In this document: in pieces, positions 14,085-20,746 of the stretch | Position numbering within the stretch: position 1 is the stretch's first letter | Layout: the number at the start of each line of letters is the position of its first letter | Notes under the pieces: generated by a model | The model's input: only the letters and a program-made list of their open reading frames with translations | What the model was told of the DNA's origin: nothing | Database searches by the model: none | Program-made: the position numbers and the translations under genes | Assembly: GCA_017480565.1 (NCBI GenBank) | Contig: JAFVAL010000017.1 | Location: 1-38,425 of the forward strand | Origin: Lachnospiraceae bacterium | GTDB lineage: Bacteria; Bacillota; Clostridia; Lachnospirales; Lachnospiraceae | Length of the DNA stretch: 38,425 bases | Direction of reading: 5' to 3'

Positions 14085-14721
14085 TTGCTTTCGCCCTCTT
14101 CTTCTCTACATCTTCTGCAATCAGGTCTGCGCAGCGCACCTGGTTAAAGATGCCGCAGTAGCAGAAGGTGGAAAGACGGTCTGCGCCTTCCTGAGGGGTC
14201 ATCTTGCCTTTGTCAACCTGGTCGATGACATACTCAACGAATTTCGGCGGAATCATGTGATGACCGCACATGGTCGTGATTGCCAGGGTATCTTCATCCG
14301 GAAGGATTCCCTTGTTGCCCCAGACACCCAGAGAATAGTTGATGGAGTGCGGGGTAACGCCAGCTTCGTGGCAGCAAGGAATGACTTCTGAGAACACGCC
14401 GGTGATGATGCAGGACTGATCGATATCAGCTTCCTTGACTTCCTTTAAGAAGCCAACTACCTGCTCAGGCTTTGTAAATACGCCGCGGATACGGGACTTG
14501 TCGGTGATGTTATCCTTGATCTCCTGCGCATCAAAGCGGGTGATCGGTCCGGTCTTGACATCGCCCCAGTTCTCGGAACCCTGACGCTCAGCCGCGTTGA
14601 TGTAAACCATCATCTTCGGCTTGATGTTTTTATCATTGACATTCTTGGTCTGGTACATGAACCAGACAAAATCTTTCTTCTGCGACTCAATATCGCCGCT
14701 GCGGTGTAATGAATGAGACAT
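14077..14721 (-). CDS. Cys/His-rich protein of unknown function
   Basis: I do not recognise this 214-residue protein. It is soluble, with no signal or membrane segment. A basic, polar N-terminal half contains KPKMMVYINAAERQG. The C-terminal half holds a striking set of potential metal or Fe-S ligands: Cys104, Cys116-Cys117-His118, Cys152-Gly-His154-His155, Cys187-x-Cys189 and Cys197. It starts 58 bp after the 4Fe-4S protein gene and overlaps the dehydrogenase-like gene by 8 bp, so the three are translated together. An enzyme subunit receiving electrons from the neighbouring Fe-S protein is plausible inference. AAAGGAAG upstream supports the ATG. Confidence 0.75.
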   Translation of the reverse strand: MSHSLHRSGDIESQKKDFVWFMYQTKNVNDKNIKPKMMVYINAAERQGSENWGDVKTGPITRFDAQEIKDNITDKSRIRGVFTKPEQVVGFLKEVKEADIDQSCIITGVFSEVIPCCHEAGVTPHSINYSLGVWGNKGILPDEDTLAITTMCGHHMIPPKFVEYVIDQVDKGKMTPQEGADRLSTFCYCGIFNQVRCADLIAEDVEKKRAKANG

Positions 14722-14779
14722 ACGCTTCTTCCTTTCTTTTCAACAATGCTTATCTGTGTTCTGGCACAATCTCTTTTGA

Positions 14780-15511
14780 TTAGTCAAGGCAAAGAGGTTT
14801 GCCAAGGCCGACATTGACTTTCCCACGATAAGGTCTCGGAATGCCAAGCTCATCTAACTTCGCAAGGTTTTCATTGTAGCCGTTTTCATCGACACGCATG
14901 ATCAGTCCGAGGGAGAACACGGTCTCGATCTCGCCGGAAACCTTCTTGAGCGCTTTCATTACATTCGGGAAATCTTCATCTGCACAGTTTCCTTCGATGA
15001 TGACGGAAAGGGTGCGATAGTTTAAAACTTCATCTCTTAACTTACCGGTCTCAAGATCGGTCATCAGCGCTGCAAGCGGTGTGCAATCCGGTCCCTCAAG
15101 CTTTACGCCGGCAGCTGCGATCGCCATTGCGATCTTCTCCACATCATAGAAACGGCATCCAGCACCAGGACGGCCGACATCGATACAGAAACCGACTCTG
15201 CCCTTTTTCACACGGCCGGTGACATCGTTGGTCTTGACTTCCTCGGTACCACGTCCGGTTACGCCGGTCACACCGTGATTCTCGCAAGGGTCACTCATCG
15301 TGTGGCAGAACTGCTGATAATAATCCATCTCTACAGGCTCGATGGCATCACGGAAACAGACATGCTGTCTCATACAGACATAGCAATCAACACATTCATT
15401 CGATGCGATGTAACATTTTCTCTTCTCTGCATCATATTTGATTGCATCCACAGAACAGTACTTCTGGCACTGTCTGCAGCCGACACATTTTTCGCTATTA
15501 ATACGCGCCAT
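14780..15511 (-). CDS. 4Fe-4S ferredoxin-domain protein with unknown C-terminal domain
   Basis: 243-residue protein, first gene of the ten-gene operon. The N-terminal 60 residues hold two cluster motifs: Cys9/12/15/19 (CxxCxxCxxxC, followed by Ser instead of Pro) and Cys40/43/46/52 (CxxCxxCx5C, an unusual spacing). Further cysteines at 69 and 76 precede a roughly 130-residue domain starting VGFCIDVGRPGAGCRFYDVEKIAMAI. That domain ends with a beta-alpha-beta-like segment (LSVIIEG, VFSLGLIMRV). I cannot name this domain. The gene probably supplies electrons to, or forms a complex with, the Cys/His-rich product of the next gene. AGGAGGAAG upstream gives a strong start. A LysR-type regulator is divergent 202 bp away. 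Confidence 0.8.
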   Translation of the reverse strand: MARINSEKCVGCRQCQKYCSVDAIKYDAEKRKCYIASNECVDCYVCMRQHVCFRDAIEPVEMDYYQQFCHTMSDPCENHGVTGVTGRGTEEVKTNDVTGRVKKGRVGFCIDVGRPGAGCRFYDVEKIAMAIAAAGVKLEGPDCTPLAALMTDLETGKLRDEVLNYRTLSVIIEGNCADEDFPNVMKALKKVSGEIETVFSLGLIMRVDENGYNENLAKLDELGIPRPYRGKVNVGLGKPLCLD

Positions 15512-15600
15512 GTATCTTCCTCCTAAACTTTCATCCTACGGGTTTACAAAAAAGACGTGTGACTCAATATTCAAAAAATATTTGCTTTTTTGTTGAGTTC

Positions 15601-15630
15601 ATTGTACAATATTCCCATAAGGCGTGTAAA
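15601..15630 (-). promoter_or_regulatory. Promoter of the ten-gene transporter/catabolic operon
   Basis: On the minus strand TTTACA (15625-15630) and TACAAT (15601-15606) are separated by 18 bp, about 90 bp before the first start codon. The -10 lies in a perfect palindrome ATTGTACAAT (15601-15610), so the same bases could serve a plus-strand promoter for the regulator (TTGCTT, 17 bp, TACAAT). Confidence 0.55.
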
Positions 15631-15639
15631 GTTTCAGAA

Positions 15640-15659
15640 AGTTATACTGAAATATAACT
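15640..15659. promoter_or_regulatory. Candidate LysR-type operator
   Basis: AGTTATA (15640-15646) and TATAACT (15653-15659) form a perfect 7-6-7 dyad of the kind LysR regulators use. It is centred about 56 bp upstream of the expected start of the operon promoter, where an activator's recognition site normally sits, and about 60 bp before the regulator's own ATG. Confidence 0.6.
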
Positions 15660-15713
15660 CAAAATTATATTTGGGTTTTGTTTTATGAAAAATATGGAAA
15701 AAGGGTGATACAA

Positions 15714-16637
15714 ATGATTGAATGTAAAGATGTGGACTATGTTCTGGCCATCGCCAAGCACGGAAGTATCTCGAAAGCTTCCGAAGAGCTCTATATTTCA
15801 CAGCCCGCGCTGACGAAATATTTAAAAAATCTGGAGGAGCGTCTTGGGATCGAGCTCTTCTATCACGACCGCAGGCCACTGACGCTAACGCCCGTCGGCG
15901 AGCTCTATGTCAACTACTCCAAACAGATTGCTGCGATCAAGACGAATCTGGAAAAAGAATTGATGATTTATAAAAATGAAGACGTGCCGGAGCTTCACAT
16001 CGGCTTTTCCTGCACGGAGATTCGCCCGTACATTTTCTCCGCCGTGCAGAAAATGCGTCAGAACAGTCCACATGTGAATCTGGTTCTGACGGAGCTTCGC
16101 TCCCAGGAGATCGAACGGAGGCTGAAGATCGGGCAGTTAGACATCGGCTTTATCACGCTTCCGAAGCACGATCCGGACATCGACACGACCCTGATCATGG
16201 AAGAAGACATTTTGCTCGGAATTCCGGCCGATCACCCGCTCGTCTCCATGGGAACGCCTTATCTCTCTAACGGTTATCCCTTGATGGATCTTAGCTACTT
16301 TGCGCACGACTCCTTTGTCCTGCGCGAGAAGGGCACCCGTTTCAGTGATCATGTCGCGCAGCTTTTTGAGCAGGTCGATTACACGCCAAACATCGCTGTC
16401 ACTGCCCGCAACAACTTAAGTGCGATCGAGTTTGCCGAGATCTGGGGACTTTGTGTGCTCACGACCCGCGCTTTTATCCGCAACCTGAAAGATCCGAATT
16501 CGATGCGCTTCTTCGTGGCAGGCCCGGTGCCGCAGCAGCTCTCCATCGGGGTAGCGCATTATCACGGCAAGCCGCTTTCTGTCACGGCAAATGAGCTCAT
16601 TTCCTTAATCCATGAAGAGATTTTAAACGCAAAGTAA
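15714..16637 (+). CDS. LysR-family transcriptional regulator
   Basis: 307-residue LysR-type regulator. The winged helix-turn-helix occupies the first 60 residues (VLAIAKHGSISKASEELYISQPALTKYLKNLEERLG). An effector-binding domain of periplasmic-binding-protein fold follows (ELHIGFSCTEIRPYIF, QLDIGFITLP, EEDILLGIPADHPLV). The ATG at 15714 has AAGGGTG about 7 nt upstream; the longer frame lacks one. It is divergent from the ten-gene operon with a dyad in between, so it most likely controls that operon and responds to its organic-acid substrate. Its stop is only 2 bp from the stop of the convergent aldolase-like gene. Confidence 0.93.
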   Translation: MIECKDVDYVLAIAKHGSISKASEELYISQPALTKYLKNLEERLGIELFYHDRRPLTLTPVGELYVNYSKQIAAIKTNLEKELMIYKNEDVPELHIGFSCTEIRPYIFSAVQKMRQNSPHVNLVLTELRSQEIERRLKIGQLDIGFITLPKHDPDIDTTLIMEEDILLGIPADHPLVSMGTPYLSNGYPLMDLSYFAHDSFVLREKGTRFSDHVAQLFEQVDYTPNIAVTARNNLSAIEFAEIWGLCVLTTRAFIRNLKDPNSMRFFVAGPVPQQLSIGVAHYHGKPLSVTANELISLIHEEILNAK

Positions 16638-16639
16638 TC

Positions 16640-17575
16640 TTATCTTCTTTGCAGCAAATGCACCGCAAAGCCGCCAATCTCTTCCTGCAGATAGATGTTT
16701 GAGAGTCTGCCGCCCAAAAACTTCTCTGTCTCATGACGAAGTCCCACACCCTTTTTCTCAAGCCAGAGGGCGGCTCTCTCCGCACTGTTGGTACGCACAC
16801 CGATGTGCCCGTGGGTGCCTAACTGCATAAACTTCATCACTTCGATCTGGGACGTCGCGTAGATCGAATTGCCGCGCGGATTGTCTGTTGCTGGGAAGGA
16901 AAATAAGTCTCCAAAACGCCCAGTCACAGTTCTTGTCTCTGATAAATCCTCACAATTGATCCCCACGTGCGCAAAAGAAAAACCCATCACCGCATTGTGA
17001 AGCGCAAGGCACTGCGCGGCGACCTGCTCTCTTTGGTGGGTTCGGATCCAGTCAGTCTCGACCGCCGCCACCGAGGGCAAGGAGATCGCAAGTCCGATCT
17101 GCTCCGGATCTGTCATCTCTCCGATTACAAGGAACCCCGCAGGCATATATCTCTCATAGATCTTTAATTCTTCCTGAAGGGGCTTTTCCCATGTAAAAAT
17201 GAGCCTCACGGCATCCGCACCCGCGTCTCTGGCAGAAACTGCTTCTTGTAGCGTTCTGCAAGTGACGATCGTTTCGATGCCTCTCTCTTTCGCATCTGTA
17301 ATCCAACCCGCTTTCGCATAAGAAAAACTCACAAAGTCTGCATCGAGATCCAGCACGCGAGCAAACTCTTCGTCGGTGCGAATTCCGACCACACCCACGA
17401 CCATCTCCGGCACATGTTCACGAATTGCAGAAAGTGCTAAAAGCCCTTCCCCGCGAGGATTGATCCCCAGCGTCCCGATCTCACCGGCAAGCATCGCCTC
17501 CGCGACATCCACCGCGTTGGCCGCATTTTCCATATAAAGGCGAGGAATCGCGCCTGTCTGTGCAAATTTTTGCAT
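16640..17575 (-). CDS. KDPG-aldolase-like domain fused to VOC/glyoxalase-like domain
   Basis: 311-residue two-domain protein. Residues 1 to about 195 form a TIM-barrel-like repeat pattern similar to KDPG/KHG aldolase (Eda): TGAIPRLY, AMLAGEIGTLGINPRG, AIREHVPEMVVGVVGI, DAVRLIFTW. By eye the Eda catalytic Glu45 is replaced by Gly37 and the Schiff-base Lys133 by Arg124, while the phosphate/carboxylate-binding Arg is kept (Arg41). Residues about 200-311 look like a VOC metal enzyme domain (FAHVGINCEDL, THGHIGVRTNSAERA, NIYLQEEIGGFAV) with His203, His257 and Glu298/299 as possible ligands. It has its own ribosome binding site (GGAGG) and lies next to the LysR gene, so a link to the operon is plausible but not shown. 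Confidence 0.75.
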   Translation of the reverse strand: MQKFAQTGAIPRLYMENAANAVDVAEAMLAGEIGTLGINPRGEGLLALSAIREHVPEMVVGVVGIRTDEEFARVLDLDADFVSFSYAKAGWITDAKERGIETIVTCRTLQEAVSARDAGADAVRLIFTWEKPLQEELKIYERYMPAGFLVIGEMTDPEQIGLAISLPSVAAVETDWIRTHQREQVAAQCLALHNAVMGFSFAHVGINCEDLSETRTVTGRFGDLFSFPATDNPRGNSIYATSQIEVMKFMQLGTHGHIGVRTNSAERAALWLEKKGVGLRHETEKFLGGRLSNIYLQEEIGGFAVHLLQRR

Positions 17576-17724
17576 CTCGTACCTCCATTTTTGTAATCAC
17601 GTCATCTTTTAAAATTATCCACTCTGACTCTAACATATTCCCTATATCAAGAGCAAGTGCGAAAAAGCTATACCATACTATTCGTTTTAGTTATGTTTTT
17701 TTGTGCATTTCTTAAAAAATGGCA

Positions 17725-17751
17725 TAAAGAAAACGGCCACTTTCGTGGCCG
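17725..17751 (-). terminator. Intrinsic terminator after yebC
   Basis: On the minus strand CGGCCAC-GAAA-GTGGCCG (17734-17751) is followed by TTTTCTTTATG. It lies 13 bp beyond the YebC stop codon. Confidence 0.88.
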
Positions 17752-17764
17752 CCACATATCTCTA

Positions 17765-18505
17765 TCAATCCTCATCCGGCATGTTCCAGTTATGATATAC
17801 ACTCTGGACATCGTCGTCTTCATCCAGAAGATCCAGGATTCGGTTCATATTCTTAATATCCTGCTCACTTGTCAGATCCACATAGGTCTGCGGAATCATC
17901 GTCACTTCCGCCTGCGCCATCTCAAGGCCTTCCTTCTCAAGAGCCTCACGCACGGCAGAGAAGTCCGCAGGATCCGTGATGATCTCGAAGCTATCTTCTT
18001 CCTCGGAGAAATCTTCTGCACCGGCATCGAGCGCCAGCATCATCAGATCATCGGCTTCCCATTCACACTCTTCCTTATCGATGATGATCTGTCCCTTCTC
18101 ATCGAACATGAACGAGACGCAGCCCTGGGTACCAACGTTGCCCTGTCCCTTGGAAAATGCATTGCGCACGTTCGAAGCGGTACGGTTGCGGTTATCGGTC
18201 AGGGTATTGACGATAATCGCGGTGCCGGACGGGCCATACCCTTCATAAGTTGCATATTCATAGTTGACAGACGCTGCATCGCCTGCTGCCTTTTTAATTC
18301 CTCTTGCAATGGTATCGCTCGGCATGTTATTCGCCTTCGCCTTCGCAATCACATCACGCAGACGGCTGTTGTTCGCGGGATCCGCGCCGCCTTCCTTGAC
18401 TGCCACCGCAATCTCACGCCCGATGACGGTAAAAATCTTACCCTTCGCAGCATCATTCTTCTCTTTTTTATGCTTAATATTCGCAAACTTGGAATGTCCG
18501 GACAT
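17765..18505 (-). CDS. yebC: YebC/PmpR family (TACO1-like) protein
   Basis: 246-residue conserved cytoplasmic protein of the YebC family, variously described as a transcriptional regulator or a translation factor that helps ribosomes through proline-rich stretches. The N-terminus MSGHSKFANIKHKKEKNDAAKGKIFT is diagnostic. Further typical parts are NNSRLRDVIAKAKANNMPSDTI, YEGYGPSGTAIIVN and TDNRNRTASNVRNAFSK. Length is standard. AGGAGGG precedes the ATG, and a terminator follows immediately. It sits 76 bp after argR; a possible own promoter lies in that gap, so it may be transcribed separately from the isoprenoid operon. Confidence 0.95.
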   Translation of the reverse strand: MSGHSKFANIKHKKEKNDAAKGKIFTVIGREIAVAVKEGGADPANNSRLRDVIAKAKANNMPSDTIARGIKKAAGDAASVNYEYATYEGYGPSGTAIIVNTLTDNRNRTASNVRNAFSKGQGNVGTQGCVSFMFDEKGQIIIDKEECEWEADDLMMLALDAGAEDFSEEEDSFEIITDPADFSAVREALEKEGLEMAQAEVTMIPQTYVDLTSEQDIKNMNRILDLLDEDDDVQSVYHNWNMPDED

Positions 18506-18544
18506 GGTTTCATTCCCTCCTCTATCTAATTCTCACAAACAAAT

Positions 18545-18573
18545 AGTTTACCACTTCTTAAGCTTTTACACAA
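18545..18573 (-). promoter_or_regulatory. Possible yebC promoter
   Basis: On the minus strand TTGTGT (18568-18573) and TAAACT (18545-18550) are 17 bp apart in the argR-yebC gap. Both hexamers match consensus only partly, so this is a weak call. Confidence 0.35.
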
Positions 18574-18581
18574 GCAAATTC

Positions 18582-19034
18582 TCACTCTTCCACGAGCTTT
18601 GCGATCTTCTTCATGACCTCAAGCGTATCATCGGTGGTCCGGATCGCACAAAAAACCGTGTCGTCTCCCGCGATACAACCGATCACGCCGTTCATATTCA
18701 GATGATCAATCGCAGCACCGACGGCCATCGCCATACCGGCCACTGTCTTAATCACGAGGATGTTCTGCGCACAGTCCATCGAGAGGAAACCGTTTTTGAG
18801 CACCTGCACATACTTCTCGAACATGCCGTCCGCGGCCTGTTTTAAGACTGCATATTTTTGCCTTCCCTTCTCCGTCGGCACCTTCGTCAGCTTCAGCTCT
18901 CTGATGTCGCGGGAAATGGTCGCCTGCGTCACATTATATCCTGCTGCATTGAGCAGATCCGCCAGTTCTTCCTGCGTCTCGATGTCGTTCGCATTCACCA
19001 GCTCAACAATCTTTGCCTGTCTTCCGATCTTCAT
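18582..19034 (-). CDS. argR: Arginine repressor ArgR
   Basis: 150-residue hexameric arginine-responsive repressor/activator of arginine metabolism. The N-terminal winged helix spans about residues 1-70 (RQAKIVELVNANDIETQEELADLL, NVTQATISRDIRELKLTKV). The C-terminal oligomerisation and arginine-binding domain includes ILVIKTVAGMAMAVGAAID and IAGDDTVFCAIR, with the key Asp-Asp pair. The ATG at 19034 is chosen because GAGGA lies about 7 nt upstream and it gives the usual ArgR length; the upstream ATG is poorly supported. The cluster order tlyA, nadK, argR is classical in Firmicutes, but recN, which usually follows, is absent. Confidence 0.94.
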   Translation of the reverse strand: MKIGRQAKIVELVNANDIETQEELADLLNAAGYNVTQATISRDIRELKLTKVPTEKGRQKYAVLKQAADGMFEKYVQVLKNGFLSMDCAQNILVIKTVAGMAMAVGAAIDHLNMNGVIGCIAGDDTVFCAIRTTDDTLEVMKKIAKLVEE

Positions 19035-19076
19035 TTTCCGTTCCTCGTTCGTACATTTATGCATAAAGAATGCAAA

Positions 19077-19922
19077 TTAATTCAGCTTACTTCTCAGAAT
19101 ATCAAAAAAGCTCAGATCCGTCAACTTGATCAGCTTCGTCACTTGCGGCGCAATCTCGATATCCACGCGCTCGCCCACCTGGATCTCTTTTTTGAGTCGT
19201 CCGTCGAAAGAAATGACCGCTTCATCCTTGCCAGGCTTTCGCTCACACATCTCAAGCGTTACAACATCCTGCGCGGAAACTACAAAGCTGCGCTTGTTAA
19301 GCGAGTGCGGGCAGATCGGGGTGATCGTAAACATCTGACTCTGCGGCGCCATCACCGGACCGCCGGCTGACAAGTTATAGCCCGTGGAGCCGGTCGGTGT
19401 GCACACCAGCACGCCATCGCCGTCAAACGTATCAATTAACGCACCATTTAAATACACTTTCACGAGAATCATGCCGCAAAAGCCGCTTCTGGAAATGATG
19501 ATGTCATTTAAACTGTACTCCTGATAACTCCAGCCATCCAGGCAGCGCACCTGGCCGCTCATCATCATCCGGTGCTCGATCTGAAAATCATCGTGCACCA
19601 GTCTGGTAAGCGCCTGATCGATGTTGTGTTCTTCGACCTCGGTCAGATAACCGAGCGTCCCCAGATTCACACCCACGAGCAGCAGATCCCAGTCCTTTAA
19701 ATCGACAGCCGCCTGAATCAACGTTCCATCACCGCCCACAACGATCGCGCACTCCGTATCCTGCGGAATCTCGTTGATGTTCGTATAATTGCCCGGCCGG
19801 TTGGGACGATCCTTCGTGATCAGGCAACTCTTCCCTTCCCGCTCCAGAAACGCCTTGATATACGCGGCAACCCGCTCTGCATTTTCCTTGCTGCTATTTG
19901 TAATGACACAAAACCGTTCCAT
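19077..19922 (-). CDS. nadK: NAD kinase
   Basis: 281-residue ATP-NAD kinase making NADP from NAD, cytoplasmic. The GGDGT motif (residues 63-67) with catalytic Asp is visible in AIVVGGDGTLIQAA, followed by VNLGTLGYLTEVE and the NAD-binding TPTGSTGYNLSAGGP. Length is within the usual range. It lies 14 bp after tlyA and 42 bp before argR in the same operon. It provides NADPH-precursor cofactor for the isoprenoid (DXP pathway) enzymes and the NADP-dependent oxidoreductases in this window, although that link is general rather than specific. Confidence 0.95.
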   Translation of the reverse strand: MERFCVITNSSKENAERVAAYIKAFLEREGKSCLITKDRPNRPGNYTNINEIPQDTECAIVVGGDGTLIQAAVDLKDWDLLLVGVNLGTLGYLTEVEEHNIDQALTRLVHDDFQIEHRMMMSGQVRCLDGWSYQEYSLNDIIISRSGFCGMILVKVYLNGALIDTFDGDGVLVCTPTGSTGYNLSAGGPVMAPQSQMFTITPICPHSLNKRSFVVSAQDVVTLEMCERKPGKDEAVISFDGRLKKEIQVGERVDIEIAPQVTKLIKLTDLSFFDILRSKLN

Positions 19923-19936
19923 CTTAGATCACTCCG

Positions 19937-20746
19937 TTACAGGGTCGCGTGCGAACGCGCCACAAGTTCCTTGATGACAGGCTCCCAGCTGCCTGGATCG
20001 TCTGTCAGTTCTTTGCTTCTTTTTTGCAAATATAATAGATATTCGATGTTGCCCTCCGGCCCGCGAATCGGCGAATGATCCATTCCCAGAATCTCGAATC
20101 CATTTGCCAGGACAAAGGTACTCACGTCCTCAAGAACCGTCTCATGCACCTTCGCATCCCGCACAACACCTTTTTTACCGACCTTTTCTCTGCCCGCTTC
20201 AAACTGAGGCTTCACAAGAGCCGCCATCTGCGCACCCTCGGCCATAACCTCCCAGATCGCCGGCAGCACTTTGGTCAAGGAAATAAAAGACACATCGATC
20301 GAGACAAAGGCAATTTCATCCGCAATCTGTTCCGGCGTCAGATACCGCACATTGGTCTTTTCCATGCAAATGACGCGCGGATCGTTGCGCAGCGACCAGG
20401 CAAGCTGGTTCGTCCCGACATCGACCGCGTAGACCTTCGCGGCACCATTTTGCAGCATGCAATCCGTAAAGCCACCCGTCGACGCACCGACATCCATACA
20501 GATCTTGTCCGTCAAATCGATCGGCCAGACCTGCATCGCTTTCTCAAGCTTATAGCCGCCGCGGCTGACATACTTCTGTGGCGTCCCCTTGATCCGGATC
20601 TCTGCGTCCACCGGAAAGGTACTCCCCGCCTTATCTTCTCTCTGATCGTTGACCAGGACCACCCCGGCCATGATCAGTGCCTTGGCTTTTTCTCTGGATG
20701 GTGCCAGTCCTCTCTGCACCACCAATACATCGAGTCTTTCTTTCAT
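19937..20746 (-). CDS. tlyA: TlyA-family rRNA methyltransferase (hemolysin A-like)
   Basis: 269-residue protein with an N-terminal S4 RNA-binding domain (about residues 1-60, ERLDVLVVQRGLAPSREKAKALIMAGVVLVN) and an FtsJ-like SAM-dependent methyltransferase domain (MDVGASTGGFTDCMLQNGAAKVYAVDVG, SIDVSFISLTKVLPA, LVKPQFEAGREKVGKKGVVRD). TlyA proteins 2'-O-methylate 16S and/or 23S rRNA. The ATG overlaps the dxs stop by 4 bp (ATGA), showing translational coupling. Its place between dxs and nadK is conserved in Clostridia. Confidence 0.93.
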   Translation of the reverse strand: MKERLDVLVVQRGLAPSREKAKALIMAGVVLVNDQREDKAGSTFPVDAEIRIKGTPQKYVSRGGYKLEKAMQVWPIDLTDKICMDVGASTGGFTDCMLQNGAAKVYAVDVGTNQLAWSLRNDPRVICMEKTNVRYLTPEQIADEIAFVSIDVSFISLTKVLPAIWEVMAEGAQMAALVKPQFEAGREKVGKKGVVRDAKVHETVLEDVSTFVLANGFEILGMDHSPIRGPEGNIEYLLYLQKRSKELTDDPGSWEPVIKELVARSHATL

